Source: Bacillus sp. (in: firmicutes)
GTDB taxonomy: Bacteria > Bacillota > Bacilli > Bacillales > Bacillaceae
Length of the DNA: 41,584 bases
Assembly: GCA_031180805.1 (NCBI GenBank)
Contig: JAPSLL010000037.1
Location: 1-41,584, forward strand
Direction of reading: 5' to 3'
The translations under genes and the position numbers were made by a program. Below, piece after piece: positions 7,229 to 15,726 of the stretch. The notes under the pieces are model-generated. The model did no database searches. It was not told where the DNA came from and saw only the letters and a program-made list of their open reading frames with translations. How positions within the stretch are numbered: position 1 is the first letter of the stretch; every line of letters begins with the position of its first letter.

Positions 7229-8239
7229 ATGAATAAATCAGTTCTTCCATTATTTCGAGAGGTTATTGGCTTAGGGTTAATAGGATTGTTCTTTTATTTG
7301 TTTTTATTTATTGACTTTCAAAATCTTACTTTTGATTTGCCTTCAGAATTATTAACTGTAAATACGATGTTTTTAAGTATTTTGCTTGAAGCGATCCCAT
7401 TTATTTTATTAGGGGTATTCGTTTCAGCGCTTATCCAAACGTTCGTATCGGAGGATTTTATTAAACGAGCATTGCCTAAAAATGCGCTTATCGCTTTGTT
7501 ACCTGCCGCGTTGTTAGGGGCAGTTTTTCCGGTATGTGAGTGTGCGATTGTTCCGATTGTAAGAAGGCTGATAAAAAAGGGAATGCCGTTGCATCTAGGG
7601 GTTGTATTTTTAGTAGGTGCTCCGATTTTAAATCCAATTGTTTTCGCATCGACTTATTATGCTTTTGGGGCAGAAACTCATATTGCCTATGCGAGAATGG
7701 GATTGGCCTTCGTCCTTTCGATAATTGTAGGCTTAATTATATACGTAATATTTAAAAATCAGAATCAAGTAAAAATAAGAAAAGAAATACTTGTCGGACA
7801 ATTAATCGATGTTGCTGAAGAAAAAAGTAAAATGAACAAAGTAAAATCTACTTTATTCCATGCAAGTGATGAGTTTTTTGAAATGGGGAAGTTTTTGATA
7901 TTTGGTGCATTTATTGCAAGTCTTTTCCAAACGTTTTTAGACCGAAATGTTTTAACGGAGCTAGGTTCAAATGAGCTTTTGTCCCCAGCTATTATGATGG
8001 GATTTGGATTTATCCTCTCCTTATGTTCTGAAGCAGATGCGTTTGTAGCTTCTTCATTTGGTGGGACGTTTACTACAGGATCACTTTTAGCCTTTCTAGT
8101 CTATGGGCCAATGCTCGATTTGAAAAATACAATTATGCTATTTGCCTTTTTTAAAACCAAATTTGTTATCGTGTTCATGGTAGTTGTGACAGTTGTCGTT
8201 TATTTATCTACAATCGCATATCAATATTATTTCCTATAG
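7229..8239 (+). CDS. Permease of the DUF318/YcgR family
   Basis: A 336-residue polytopic membrane protein of the PF03773 permease family (YcgR-like in B. subtilis). The ATG at 7229 has AGGAGA upstream; a GTG at 7211 overlaps that ribosome site and is rejected. Family motifs are visible: FPVCECAIVPIVRR around Cys103-Glu104-Cys105, GAPILNP at 130-136 and LCSEADAFVASSF around 265-276. The paired Cys/Glu motifs sit at membrane edges and resemble ion or metal sites. Eight or so hydrophobic segments fall in two halves, with a charged cytoplasmic loop at about 175-215. The TIGR03943 partner starts 15 bases after the stop, so the two are co-transcribed and probably form one complex. The substrate is not known. 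Confidence 0.88.
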   Translation: MNKSVLPLFREVIGLGLIGLFFYLFLFIDFQNLTFDLPSELLTVNTMFLSILLEAIPFILLGVFVSALIQTFVSEDFIKRALPKNALIALLPAALLGAVFPVCECAIVPIVRRLIKKGMPLHLGVVFLVGAPILNPIVFASTYYAFGAETHIAYARMGLAFVLSIIVGLIIYVIFKNQNQVKIRKEILVGQLIDVAEEKSKMNKVKSTLFHASDEFFEMGKFLIFGAFIASLFQTFLDRNVLTELGSNELLSPAIMMGFGFILSLCSEADAFVASSFGGTFTTGSLLAFLVYGPMLDLKNTIMLFAFFKTKFVIVFMVVVTVVVYLSTIAYQYYFL

Positions 8240-8254
8240 TAGGAGGGGAGAGAA

Positions 8255-9202
8255 GTGGGACAACATGATGGAGGGCGTGAACGATTTCATTTCTATATAC
8301 AGGGGATCATTTTAATTGGGTTTACGTTACTTATGTTAAAGCTAGTTTTAACCGGAAATATGACAAATTTTATTGCACCGAGAATGCTTCCGTTTATTTA
8401 TTTTGCAATTGTTGTGTTTTTGCTACTTGGTGTCATTCAAATATGGAGAAGTGGCTCAAAAAACGCAGGGAATATTATCTGTGATTGTGGTGAAGACCAT
8501 TTCGCTCAATCTCCTTTACGCACATGTTTGATTTATTTTGTGTTTATTACACCCGTCATTACTGGTTTTTTATTTCCAGATATTGTTTTAGATAGTTCAG
8601 TTGCTATGAAGCGTGGTTTTAAATCGAATATAACAAACAATGAGCAAACTACGGCTGAAAATGGAAATTCGATTCAAGATCCAGAAGCATACGTAGATGA
8701 GCTGGATGAAAGTATTGGTGATGCTATTTCTCAATCTTCAAACATACCAGATGTACCACTTGAGCATCCGGAAGGTTTTGAAATTCAAGAACGTCCAGAA
8801 GATTTTTATGAACAACTAAAACAAAGCATGATCCAAATGGATACGATCACATTTACAGAGGAAAATTATATTGCGATGACAACGATTTTAGATCAGAATC
8901 CAGAGGAATTTGTAGGAAAAGAAGTGGAAATGATCGGCTTTGTTTATCGTGAGGATAATTTTGAAAAGAATCAGTTCGTTGTTGCGCGGTTTGGGCTTTC
9001 TTGCTGTGTAGCTGATGCATCTGTTTATGGGACACTAGCTACCGTTTCAAATGCTGAAAAATATGGTGATGACCAATGGGTAAAAGTAAAAGGGGAGCTA
9101 ACAACTGTTACATATGAGGACTGGATACTCCCGTATGTCAAAGTATCTGAAATATCACCGATCGAACAACCCGATGAACCATATGTTTATGAAAAATATT
9201 AA
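8255..9202 (+). CDS. TIGR03943-family putative permease subunit (YcgQ-like)
   Basis: A 315-residue partner of the upstream permease. The GTG start at 8255 follows AGGAGGGGAG closely. Membrane spans lie at about 15-33, 44-64 and 90-108. A short Cys/His cluster, CDCGEDH at 76-82, sits between spans two and three. A long acidic linker (about 125-195) leads to a C-terminal soluble domain carrying the family motif GLSCCVADAS with Cys250-Cys251. The two cysteine clusters suggest metal or redox chemistry, but this is inference from residue type only. Operon partner spacing is 15 bases, and a terminator follows at 9224. The pairing is conserved across Firmicutes; function is undefined. Confidence 0.88.
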   Translation: MGQHDGGRERFHFYIQGIILIGFTLLMLKLVLTGNMTNFIAPRMLPFIYFAIVVFLLLGVIQIWRSGSKNAGNIICDCGEDHFAQSPLRTCLIYFVFITPVITGFLFPDIVLDSSVAMKRGFKSNITNNEQTTAENGNSIQDPEAYVDELDESIGDAISQSSNIPDVPLEHPEGFEIQERPEDFYEQLKQSMIQMDTITFTEENYIAMTTILDQNPEEFVGKEVEMIGFVYREDNFEKNQFVVARFGLSCCVADASVYGTLATVSNAEKYGDDQWVKVKGELTTVTYEDWILPYVKVSEISPIEQPDEPYVYEKY

Positions 9203-9221
9203 TACAGTTATTTGTAAATAA

Positions 9222-9268
9222 AGCTGGCAGTAACACTTGTTTCTTAAATTTGGTAACTGCCAGTATTT
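9222..9268. terminator. Terminator after the permease pair
   Basis: The 8-bp stem CTGGCAGT/ACTGCCAG (9224-9231 with 9256-9263) has a 24-base loop and is followed by a short T-rich run. It also lies at the end of the convergent small gene. Confidence 0.65.
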
Positions 9269-9269
9269 C

Positions 9270-9434
9270 TTATTTAATTTCATTTGACTCATTTTGATTG
9301 TTGTCTATCCCGTCATCGGGCTTTTTAATCGGGTCTACAGTATGTTTATATTGATATGCTTTACTAGTTGTCAGAACACTTAAAAGTAGTATGATAAAGA
9401 CGATAATAATACAAAAGATAAAGATTATCTTCAA
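9270..9434 (-). CDS. ytzI: Small single-span membrane protein, YtzI-like
   Basis: A 54-residue peptide starting with TTG at 9434, chosen because GGAGAGG lies eight bases upstream; an ATG ten codons earlier has no ribosome site and would place that site inside the gene. Residues 2-24 are very hydrophobic (IIFIFCIIIVFIILLLSVL), followed by KAYQYKHTVDPIKKP and an acidic/Asn tail. The pattern of one N-terminal span plus YKHTVDP matches my recollection of B. subtilis YtzI, which lies in the same chromosomal neighbourhood. Function unknown. Confidence 0.6.
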   Translation of the reverse strand: MKIIFIFCIIIVFIILLLSVLTTSKAYQYKHTVDPIKKPDDGIDNNQNESNEIK

Positions 9435-9683
9435 AAAAATCCTCTCCGTTTTATAAAATGGCAAATTACATTACAAATACTAAAAAAATTTATGAAACTG
9501 AAGCCTGCCTCTTATATATTTTTACTCTTACTTCTTTCTCCAAGCTTTGAGTATATCAACGTATCCAGTACTTTCAAGACAGAATGAAGTGATGAATGTC
9601 CCTTAAGTATTCTGTCATTTAACAAAGTCTTCTTAGAAATGTCCTCTGTATTTTATCATGACCTTCAGTAGATAATATAGGAT

Positions 9684-9709
9684 GTTTTGGTATAAGATAT
9701 AAAGGGTAA
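9684..9709 (+). promoter_or_regulatory. Sigma-B-type promoter for dps
   Basis: GTTTTG (9684-9689), a 14-base spacer and GGGTAA (9704-9709) fit the general-stress sigma-B consensus (GTTTAA, 12-15, GGGTAT) with two mismatches. It ends 32 bases before the dps ATG. B. subtilis dps is a known sigma-B regulon member. Confidence 0.75.
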
Positions 9710-9741
9710 GGGTTAATAGAAAGATTAAAGGAGGAATTCAC

Positions 9742-10182
9742 ATGTCGGACAAGCTAATTGAAACAGTAAATAAACAAGTAGCGAATTGGACAGTACTTTA
9801 TGTGAAACTACATAATTATCATTGGTTTGTGAAAGGAGCAAATTTTTTCACACTTCATGAAAAGTTTGAGGAATTTTACACGGAAGCAGCTCTTCATATC
9901 GATGAGTTAGCTGAGCGTTTATTAGCTCTTCAAGGTGCACCGGTAGCGACAATGAAGGAATGTTTAGAGCTTTCCTCAATCAAGGAGGCAGACGGAAACG
10001 AAACTGCTGAACAAATGGTACAAATTATTCATGATGATTTCACATTGCTAGCAGAGGAATTAAAACAAGGTATGGAGCTTGCTGGTGAAGTAGGAGATGA
10101 AACAACAGGTGATATGCTTCTAGCAATTCACCAAAGTTTAGAAAAGCATAATTGGATGCTGAAGTCTTTCTTAGGTAAATAA
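9742..10182 (+). CDS. dps: Dps-family DNA-protecting ferritin
   Basis: A 146-residue Dps, expected to form a dodecameric shell that oxidises ferrous iron with peroxide and shields DNA. The inter-subunit ferroxidase ligands are all present: His27, His39, Glu43, Asp54 and Glu58 (in [18 protein letters not shown] and HIDELAER). The ribosome site AAAGGAGGAA precedes the ATG. There is no lysine-rich N-terminal DNA-binding tail, so DNA contact, if any, must be indirect. A sigma-B-type promoter upstream and a strong terminator downstream mark it as a single stress gene. No PerR box was seen. Confidence 0.96.
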   Translation: MSDKLIETVNKQVANWTVLYVKLHNYHWFVKGANFFTLHEKFEEFYTEAALHIDELAERLLALQGAPVATMKECLELSSIKEADGNETAEQMVQIIHDDFTLLAEELKQGMELAGEVGDETTGDMLLAIHQSLEKHNWMLKSFLGK

Positions 10183-10192
10183 CAAATTGGTT

Positions 10193-10221
10193 TGGGGCTA
10201 GATATCTTAGCCCCTATTTTA
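10193..10221. terminator. Terminator after dps
   Basis: The perfect 7-bp stem GGGGCTA/TAGCCCC (10194-10200 with 10208-10214) is followed by a T-rich run; the small convergent gene ends at 10223. Confidence 0.85.
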
Positions 10222-10222
10222 T

Positions 10223-10447
10223 TTACAATTCACCATCTATTTCTTGCTCAGATAGTTTTTCTGTTATTTTTTCTGTTAAATACGGAGTAACAATGGTAGA
10301 CAATTCTTCATGTGATAATTGATTCAGCCATGTAAGAATCTCCTGCTTATCTGTTTTTTGAACTTCTCCATGTACATAAGCATTTACATCTTCCTCATCA
10401 GCTCGAAATTTTCTTAATTCTAGGCCGGTAATTAAATCTCGGAACAT
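10223..10447 (-). CDS. Small conserved soluble protein, function unknown
   Basis: A 74-residue protein. The ATG at 10447 is preferred, with GGAGGT five bases upstream; a TTG two codons earlier overlaps that site. It begins MFRDLITGLELRKFRADEEDVNAYVHGE, then predicted helices with LTWLNQLSHEELSTIV and a charged C-terminus. It is acidic and probably all-helical, with no signal peptide or membrane span. I do not recognise the family beyond an impression that similar small cytosolic proteins occur in Bacillus. It converges on dps and shares its terminator. Confidence 0.7.
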   Translation of the reverse strand: MFRDLITGLELRKFRADEEDVNAYVHGEVQKTDKQEILTWLNQLSHEELSTIVTPYLTEKITEKLSEQEIDGEL

Positions 10448-10622
10448 GCCCAACCTCCATTCAATAGATTCTTATCGTTAGCGTAAGCAATTTCATCCTT
10501 TCCTATCCTAATTAATATTTTTCCGTTATTTAAATATCGATAAATGTGATTAAACTAGTTTTGAATAATAAAATGTATCGCAGTAAAAAATAATTGAAGG
10601 ATTAAGACAAGGAGATGTCGTG

Positions 10623-10955
10623 ATGGAAAATACGAAAAAAACTTATTACGTTACTGTAGCAACCGGAGAAATATCACAATTAAGTACAGCTTCTCCATGG
10701 AATTTTAAAATTGAAGCAACGGACGACGAAATCACTAGGCTCCGAGAGAAATTTGACAATGTATATGCTGCTGATTGGAAAGGGTTCTTTAGAGCACATA
10801 CACCTTATGTCCAATATCATTATGACCGTGAAAATGATACGATCGACCAAACAAATGAACAAATTTATCAAATGATTTATGAGCTCGGTGATGAGGAAGC
10901 TAGGGAACATATAAGAGCACAAGGATTGATTTCAAAAATAAATGAACAAGATTAA
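10623..10955 (+). CDS. Small conserved protein, function unknown
   Basis: A 110-residue soluble protein. The ATG at 10623 is eight bases after AAGGAGA; a GTG one codon earlier is less well spaced. The sequence is rich in aromatic and acidic residues (YYVTVATGEISQ, ASPWNFKIEAT, FFRAHTPYVQYHYD, MIYELGDEEAREHI). No catalytic motif is recognisable, although similar Bacillus proteins are, as far as I recall, loosely labelled hydrolases. It is not obviously linked to its neighbours; 145 bases separate it from ytkD. Confidence 0.75.
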   Translation: MENTKKTYYVTVATGEISQLSTASPWNFKIEATDDEITRLREKFDNVYAADWKGFFRAHTPYVQYHYDRENDTIDQTNEQIYQMIYELGDEEAREHIRAQGLISKINEQD

Positions 10956-11100
10956 CCTTATACAGGAAAAAAACATTGTGATAAGATTTATATAACTACA
11001 TCAGTTCTGGATTTGAATTCCTGTACTGATAAAATATTGCGAACAGGCTTCCGAATGAAAAGGGTAGGTCCTAGCAATAAAAAAGATTGAGGGATTTTAT

Positions 11101-11589
11101 ATGTATCGATTTATCGATTTTTATCACAATGAAGTCGTATTGTCATTTGAAGACCATCCGTTTTCAACCGATCCTAAGCATGTTTGGGTTGTTTGTCGTT
11201 ATCAAAATAAGTGGTTATTAACAAAGCATTCTGACCGCGGGTATGAATTTCCTGGTGGAAAAGTAGAAGAAAACGAAACGGCATTAGAAGCTGCAATTAG
11301 GGAGGTTAAGGAAGAAACAGGAGGGATTGTCGACACGATCGACTATATAGGTCAATATAAGGTTAGAGGAAAAGAAAAGATGATCGTTAAGAACATCTAC
11401 TATGCGACAATAAAAGAGCTTATCACACAGGAAGATTATTTAGAAACTTATGGTCCTATTTTATTAGAAGAGATACCACAAAATGTTCAAAAGAATCGGC
11501 AATTTAGTTTTATTATGAAAGATGGAGTGTTATTAAAAAGTTTAGAAAGAATAAAACAACGATTTTTGACAAATGTGTCAGGTTCGTAA
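11101..11589 (+). CDS. ytkD: Nudix nucleoside triphosphatase YtkD
   Basis: A 162-residue Nudix hydrolase. The Nudix box runs from Gly53 to Gly75 (GKVEENE, then IREVKEETGG) with every catalytic Glu present. The position beside dps and ytlACD matches B. subtilis ytkD, whose product hydrolyses nucleoside triphosphates including 8-oxo-dGTP and limits oxidative mutagenesis. The start has GAGGG six to ten bases upstream. A large bidirectional terminator separates it from the converging ytlD. Substrate preference here is taken from the orthologue. Confidence 0.9.
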   Translation: MYRFIDFYHNEVVLSFEDHPFSTDPKHVWVVCRYQNKWLLTKHSDRGYEFPGGKVEENETALEAAIREVKEETGGIVDTIDYIGQYKVRGKEKMIVKNIYYATIKELITQEDYLETYGPILLEEIPQNVQKNRQFSFIMKDGVLLKSLERIKQRFLTNVSGS

Positions 11590-11652
11590 AAAAAGAGGCT
11601 TTCATCAAGACCCTCAATACAGCTGAGGGATCAGATGCTAGCCTCTTTTTTC
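11588..11652. terminator. Branched bidirectional terminator between ytkD and ytlD
   Basis: An outer stem (about 11590-11600 with 11640-11651) encloses a perfect inner hairpin CCCTCA/TGAGGG (11611-11616 with 11624-11629). It is flanked by A- and T-runs. It includes the last bases of both converging genes. Confidence 0.85.
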
Positions 11653-12453
11653 TGATTTTATAACTCGTTTCTCTAGTAACTCGACTCCTTGGTACATAAG
11701 AGTTGCGAAAAACGCAATAATGAGAAGGCTTAATAGCACAAGGGTAAAATTAAAGACTTGGAAACCATATATAATCATATATCCTAATCCCTTTGCGGAG
11801 ACGAGAAATTCTCCGACAATGACGCCAACCCAGGAAAGTCCAACGTTTACTTTAAGTGTTGATACAATGGTTGGAAAGGATGCAGGCAAAATTGCTTCAC
11901 GGAAGATTTGGAATCGAGAGGCGTCAAATGTTTGTAGGACTTTTATATAGTTTGCATCAACTTCTTTAAAGGATGTATAAACAACAATAGTTGTAATAAT
12001 AACGGAAATGATTGTTCCCATTGCTATGATAGAGACAAATCCTGGTCCTAATGCAACAATCAAAATCGGCCCTAAAGCTACCTTTGGCATTGCATTAAGA
12101 ATGACTAAATATGGATCTAGAATCTTCGACAGTCTCGTGGACCACCATAACAGAGCTGCAAGTGCAGCACCGAGTAATGTACCAAGGATAAATCCTAATA
12201 CTGTTTCAAAAAGTGTTACACCAATATTTGGGAGGAGAGAACCGTCATTCCATTTTGTAATGAATAAATTAAATATTTTTGATGGTGTGCTGAAAAGAAG
12301 AGGATCAATCCAAGCCCTTTGACCAGCTAATTCCCAAAGTCCGAAAAAACATAGAAAAATGAGAATTTGATAAAATCGTACCCATTTTTTTTCATTAGCT
12401 ATGCGTTGTTTATATCGGTTATGGAGAAGGTCAATCATCTCATTTTGCTTCAA
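11638..12453 (-). CDS. ytlD: ABC transporter permease YtlD
   Basis: The membrane subunit of a nitrate/sulfonate/taurine-type ABC importer, 271 residues with about six spans and the BPD_transp_1 domain (the coupling region around [21 protein letters not shown] is visible). The TTG start at 12453 overlaps the end of ytlC by 14 bases and has AAGGAG ten bases upstream; an ATG five codons later is an alternative. It is the last gene of the ytlA-ytlC-ytlD operon. The substrate is not established for this system. Confidence 0.9.
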   Translation of the reverse strand: MKQNEMIDLLHNRYKQRIANEKKWVRFYQILIFLCFFGLWELAGQRAWIDPLLFSTPSKIFNLFITKWNDGSLLPNIGVTLFETVLGFILGTLLGAALAALLWWSTRLSKILDPYLVILNAMPKVALGPILIVALGPGFVSIIAMGTIISVIITTIVVYTSFKEVDANYIKVLQTFDASRFQIFREAILPASFPTIVSTLKVNVGLSWVGVIVGEFLVSAKGLGYMIIYGFQVFNFTLVLLSLLIIAFFATLMYQGVELLEKRVIKSEKRG

Positions 12454-13210
12454 TTTGGTCCAACTCCTTCCATATTTGCTGGAAAAGTGTTGAAAATAAC
12501 GGATGCTGTCTAGCGTGAAATGGCGTTAATTCCCTTAGCTCTTTTGGGATTAGATATGTTCGATTTATACGACCTGGTCTAGCAGAAAAGACTATGACTC
12601 GATCACTCATTGCAATTGCTTCACCAATATCGTGTGTGACGAGAATCGCCGTTTTTTTATATTCCTTAAGAGTTTCCACGACCAAATCTTCAAGTTTTAG
12701 CTTTGTTTGATAATCCAATGCAGAAAAGGGTTCATCGAGAAGAAGGATTTTGGGGTTTGTCGCTAAAGTACGTACTAATGCTGCTCTTTGCCGCATTCCG
12801 CCTGAAAGCTGGTTAGGATATTGGTTTCCGACATTCTCTAAACCCATTTCCTTTAACAAAGCTATCGTGTTATCACGATTTTCTTTAGTGTTTTGATTAA
12901 TAATTTTCAAGCCTAATGTGACGTTTTCCTCAATTGTTTTCCATGGGAAAAGATAATCCTGCTGAAGCATATAGCCTATTGCTGAATCTGGTTTCGTAAT
13001 GAGTTTATCAGAGATTGTAACTGTACCTTCAACTGGTTTTATAAGCCCTGCAATTATCGATAATAATGTTGTTTTGCCACAACCACTTGGACCTAGGAAG
13101 GAGACGAACTCTCCCTCGTTAATTGAGAGTTCGATATCTTCTAGTGCCACAGTAGCTGTTTCCTCTGTAAAATAGACATGATGGATATGCTTTAAAATTA
13201 AGAACGACAT
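12440..13210 (-). CDS. ytlC: ABC transporter ATP-binding protein YtlC
   Basis: The ATPase subunit of the same importer, 256 residues. Walker A is GPSGCGKTT at 40-48, the Q-loop lies in [10 protein letters not shown] at 81-90, the signature is LSGGMRQR at 135-142, Walker B is LLLDEP at 156-161, and the switch His is in [15 protein letters not shown] precedes the ATG, immediately after the ytlA stop. Family (SsuB/TauB/NrtD class) is clear; the substrate is not. Confidence 0.93.
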   Translation of the reverse strand: MSFLILKHIHHVYFTEETATVALEDIELSINEGEFVSFLGPSGCGKTTLLSIIAGLIKPVEGTVTISDKLITKPDSAIGYMLQQDYLFPWKTIEENVTLGLKIINQNTKENRDNTIALLKEMGLENVGNQYPNQLSGGMRQRAALVRTLATNPKILLLDEPFSALDYQTKLKLEDLVVETLKEYKKTAILVTHDIGEAIAMSDRVIVFSARPGRINRTYLIPKELRELTPFHARQHPLFSTLFQQIWKELDQIEAK

Positions 13211-13222
13211 GTTTGTTCCTCC

Positions 13223-14212
13223 TTACTTCCCTGTCACTTCCTCTGCAAATGTTGTATTGACTAATGTTTCATAATCAATACGAGCAGGAAGTTCACCAGC
13301 CTCCTCCATAATATCCTGGAGATTATTCCATTCCTCTTCATCTAAAACTGGATCATGAGCATAAGAGCCTTGTTCCTTATACCGTTCAATTACAGTTTCG
13401 ATAATATCTAGCTCGGTATCCTCAAATTGTGGTGCAATTGATTTTGCGACGTCTGCAGCACTATTTTCTTGAACCCATTGCTGTGCTTTATAAATCGCAG
13501 TAGTAAATTTTTTTACTGTTTCCGCATTGTCTTTTAAGTAGCTTTCCTTGCTCATAAAGGTAGTGTATGGTATCTTCCCTGACTCTGTACCAAATGAAGC
13601 AACAATATGACCTTTTCCTTCTTTTTCAAAGATACTTGCCTGTGGTTCAAATAATTGGACGAAGTCACCTGTTCCTGACGCAAATGCAGAAGGGATATTT
13701 GCGAAATCAACATTTTGAATAAGCTCAAGATCTGATTTAGGGTCGATATTATGCTGTTTTAGCACATACTCTCCGACCATTTGTGGCATTCCACCCTTTC
13801 GCTGACCAAGGAAGGTAGTGCCCTTTAATTGCTCCCACTGAAACTGTTCAATTTTCTCCCGACTAACAAGAAATGTTCCGTCTGTTTCAGTTAATTGGGC
13901 AAAATTAATAATGGGATCTATTGAGCCTTGTGCTTCAACATAGATCGACGTTTCCGAACCAACAAGGGCGATATCGGAACCGTCAGATAGGAGTGAAGTC
14001 ATTGTTTTATCTCCTCCCCATGTTGTTGTTAATTCAACATCAAGTCCTTCTTCTTCAAAAAAACCTTCAGAAAGAGCAACATACAATGGGGCATAAAAAA
14101 TCGAATGTGTAACCTCTGCAAGGCGGACCTTTTCTGTTTTCGATTGGTTACATGCAGTAAGCGAGAAAATCATCATAAACGAGAGGAAAAGCGCACCGAC
14201 CCATTTTTTCAT
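13223..14212 (-). CDS. ytlA: ABC transporter substrate-binding lipoprotein YtlA
   Basis: The extracellular receptor of the importer, 329 residues. It has a signal peptide with a lipobox SLTAC and acylation at Cys21, then an NMT1/SsuA-like periplasmic-binding fold (family-type segments SIFYAPLYVALSEGFFEEEGL and LLSDGSDIALVGSE). AAGGAGG lies eight bases before the ATG. Relatives bind sulfonates, nitrate or thiamine-precursor pyrimidines. I looked for a TPP or S-box leader upstream (14213-14373) and saw none, so no substrate can be argued from regulation. Confidence 0.9.
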   Translation of the reverse strand: MKKWVGALFLSFMMIFSLTACNQSKTEKVRLAEVTHSIFYAPLYVALSEGFFEEEGLDVELTTTWGGDKTMTSLLSDGSDIALVGSETSIYVEAQGSIDPIINFAQLTETDGTFLVSREKIEQFQWEQLKGTTFLGQRKGGMPQMVGEYVLKQHNIDPKSDLELIQNVDFANIPSAFASGTGDFVQLFEPQASIFEKEGKGHIVASFGTESGKIPYTTFMSKESYLKDNAETVKKFTTAIYKAQQWVQENSAADVAKSIAPQFEDTELDIIETVIERYKEQGSYAHDPVLDEEEWNNLQDIMEEAGELPARIDYETLVNTTFAEEVTGK

Positions 14213-14373
14213 TTTCTTGACCTCCTTATGGTAAGTATCAAATAATAAAAATGAAGTGATTTAATCTAGGATAAGATAGAGTATGAAATTTCACGTAATA
14301 TAATTTATGAATAATACGTAAATGTGTGAATGCCTATAGCACAAATTTGCGTTATGAAAGAGAGAGTATAAAA

Positions 14374-15153
14374 ATGAATGGAAAAATCATTAATAAGGTA
14401 AAATTTCCGTCGCCAAATCCACGAATTGAATTATCGGTTGTTACATATTTATCAAATAACTTAAAGGTAAAAGGGTTATTAGCTGTTCCAAAGGGGAAGG
14501 GGAAATTTGATGCTATTTTATATTTACGAGGTGGAATAAAAAGCGTTGGCATGGTCAGGGTCGGTCGAATTATCCAATTTGCCTCAGAGGGATTTGTTGT
14601 GATGGCTCCATTTTATCGTGGAAATCAAGGTGGTGAAGGTAACGAAGATTTTGCAGGAGATGATCGCTATGATGCGATTTCGGCGATTGAACTTTTAAGA
14701 GATCACCCAATGGTTCATCAAGAGAGAATTCATCTTTTTGGATTTTCACGTGGTGGGGTTATGGCGCTAATAGCGGGAATTATGGCTAGTCATATTCGCT
14801 CAGTGGTCACCTGGGGAGGGGTCTCCGATATGGTATTAACCTATATAGAGCGTGAAGACTTACGCAGAATGATGAAAAGAGTAATCGGTGGTACACCTAC
14901 AAAGTATCCTAAACGATATAAATGGCGAACACCTCTATATGAATTGGAAAAAATGAATGCCCCTGTTTTAATTATTCATGGAGTAAAAGATAAAAATGTT
15001 TCAGTCGAGCATGCCTATAGGCTAGAAAAACGCTTAAAAGAATTAGATAAGAAGGTGGAAACGTGGTATTTTAATGAATTTACACACTATTTTCCCCCTT
15101 CAATTAACCGTGAGACATTGCATCGATTATGTTTATGGATGAAAAAGCAATAA
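14374..15153 (+). CDS. ytmA: Alpha/beta hydrolase YtmA (prolyl oligopeptidase-like)
   Basis: A 259-residue cytoplasmic serine hydrolase. The catalytic triad is readable: Ser125 in GFSRGG, Asp206 in HGVKDKNVS and His238 in FTHYFPP. The strongly conserved LRGGIKSVGMVRVGR and YRGNQGGEGNEDFAG segments match B. subtilis YtmA. The ATG at 14374 aligns with that protein; a GTG at 14326 would add 16 residues with no homology, though the ribosome site for the chosen start is weak (GAAAGAGAGA). Substrate is unknown; the fold suggests a peptidase or esterase. It is divergent from ytlA and followed 71 bases later by ytmB. Confidence 0.88.
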   Translation: MNGKIINKVKFPSPNPRIELSVVTYLSNNLKVKGLLAVPKGKGKFDAILYLRGGIKSVGMVRVGRIIQFASEGFVVMAPFYRGNQGGEGNEDFAGDDRYDAISAIELLRDHPMVHQERIHLFGFSRGGVMALIAGIMASHIRSVVTWGGVSDMVLTYIEREDLRRMMKRVIGGTPTKYPKRYKWRTPLYELEKMNAPVLIIHGVKDKNVSVEHAYRLEKRLKELDKKVETWYFNEFTHYFPPSINRETLHRLCLWMKKQ

Positions 15154-15224
15154 GTTCTTTGTTCTATGTAGACAAGAATGCTATCATTTATTTATAGGTA
15201 TGTAATTAAAAGGAGGTTTTCATT

Positions 15225-15467
15225 ATGGGTATGCCCGTAGAATTTAACACGATGATCGTGACAAAGGGAAACGAAAAACGCTTGGAGGAAAATTTGTTTG
15301 TTTTAACAAAAGACGGGTATCGTATTTATCCAATTGATATTCCTATTGAGGTAAGAAAAACAAAACATGGTGAAATATCAGGTGAAGGCATTGTTGAAAA
15401 ATTAGAACTCCATAATAATCAAACAATTGTTACGTACCGTTTAGTAGCCTTAAATTCAACGAACTAA
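15225..15467 (+). CDS. ytmB: Small conserved protein YtmB (DUF2584)
   Basis: An 80-residue soluble protein, probably mostly beta (FNTMIVTKGNEKRLEENLF, KDGYRIYPIDIPIEVRKT, TIVTYRLVAL). It is like B. subtilis YtmB in sequence and position between ytmA and metK. AAAGGAGG precedes the ATG. Function unknown. A terminator follows immediately. In B. subtilis pckA lies between this gene and metK; here it is missing. Confidence 0.85.
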   Translation: MGMPVEFNTMIVTKGNEKRLEENLFVLTKDGYRIYPIDIPIEVRKTKHGEISGEGIVEKLELHNNQTIVTYRLVALNSTN

Positions 15468-15474
15468 TATAAAT

Positions 15475-15508
15475 AAAGGGGATGATTTTTCATTCCCTTT
15501 TCGTTTTT
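15475..15508 (+). terminator. Terminator after ytmB
   Basis: A 10-bp stem AAAGGGGATG/CATTCCCTTT with one G-T pair (15475-15484 with 15491-15500) is followed by a T-rich run. Confidence 0.85.
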
Positions 15509-15679
15509 CTACTAGTATAGATAAACATTTCTTTCATGTTCAAGCTGATAAAAAGCTCATAATTTCATGTTTTGATGGGCATGATGAAACATGTAGATAA
15601 AAGAATCTAAGTCATAAGGAATATTAAATTTATTATCGTAGCAATTTCTTGTTGAGATGTCCTTATTCTACTTTTATTC

Positions 15680-15709
15680 TTGACAGTTTGCGATCTAGTA
15701 CGCTATGAT
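15680..15709 (+). promoter_or_regulatory. Sigma-A promoter of metK leader
   Basis: A perfect TTGACA (15680-15685), an 18-base spacer and TATGAT (15704-15709) lie just upstream of the riboswitch. The expected transcript start is about 15716, eleven bases before P1. Confidence 0.85.
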
Positions 15710-15726
15710 ATGACCTTGAACGGATT

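Noticed and set aside
9578-9616. 8-bp inverted repeat GACAGAAT/ATTCTGTC upstream of dps
   Set aside because: The 23-base loop and lack of a T-run or relation to the start site make it uninformative.
14213-14373. TPP or other riboswitch controlling ytlACD
   Set aside because: No TPP, S-box or T-box conserved elements are present in the short divergent region.
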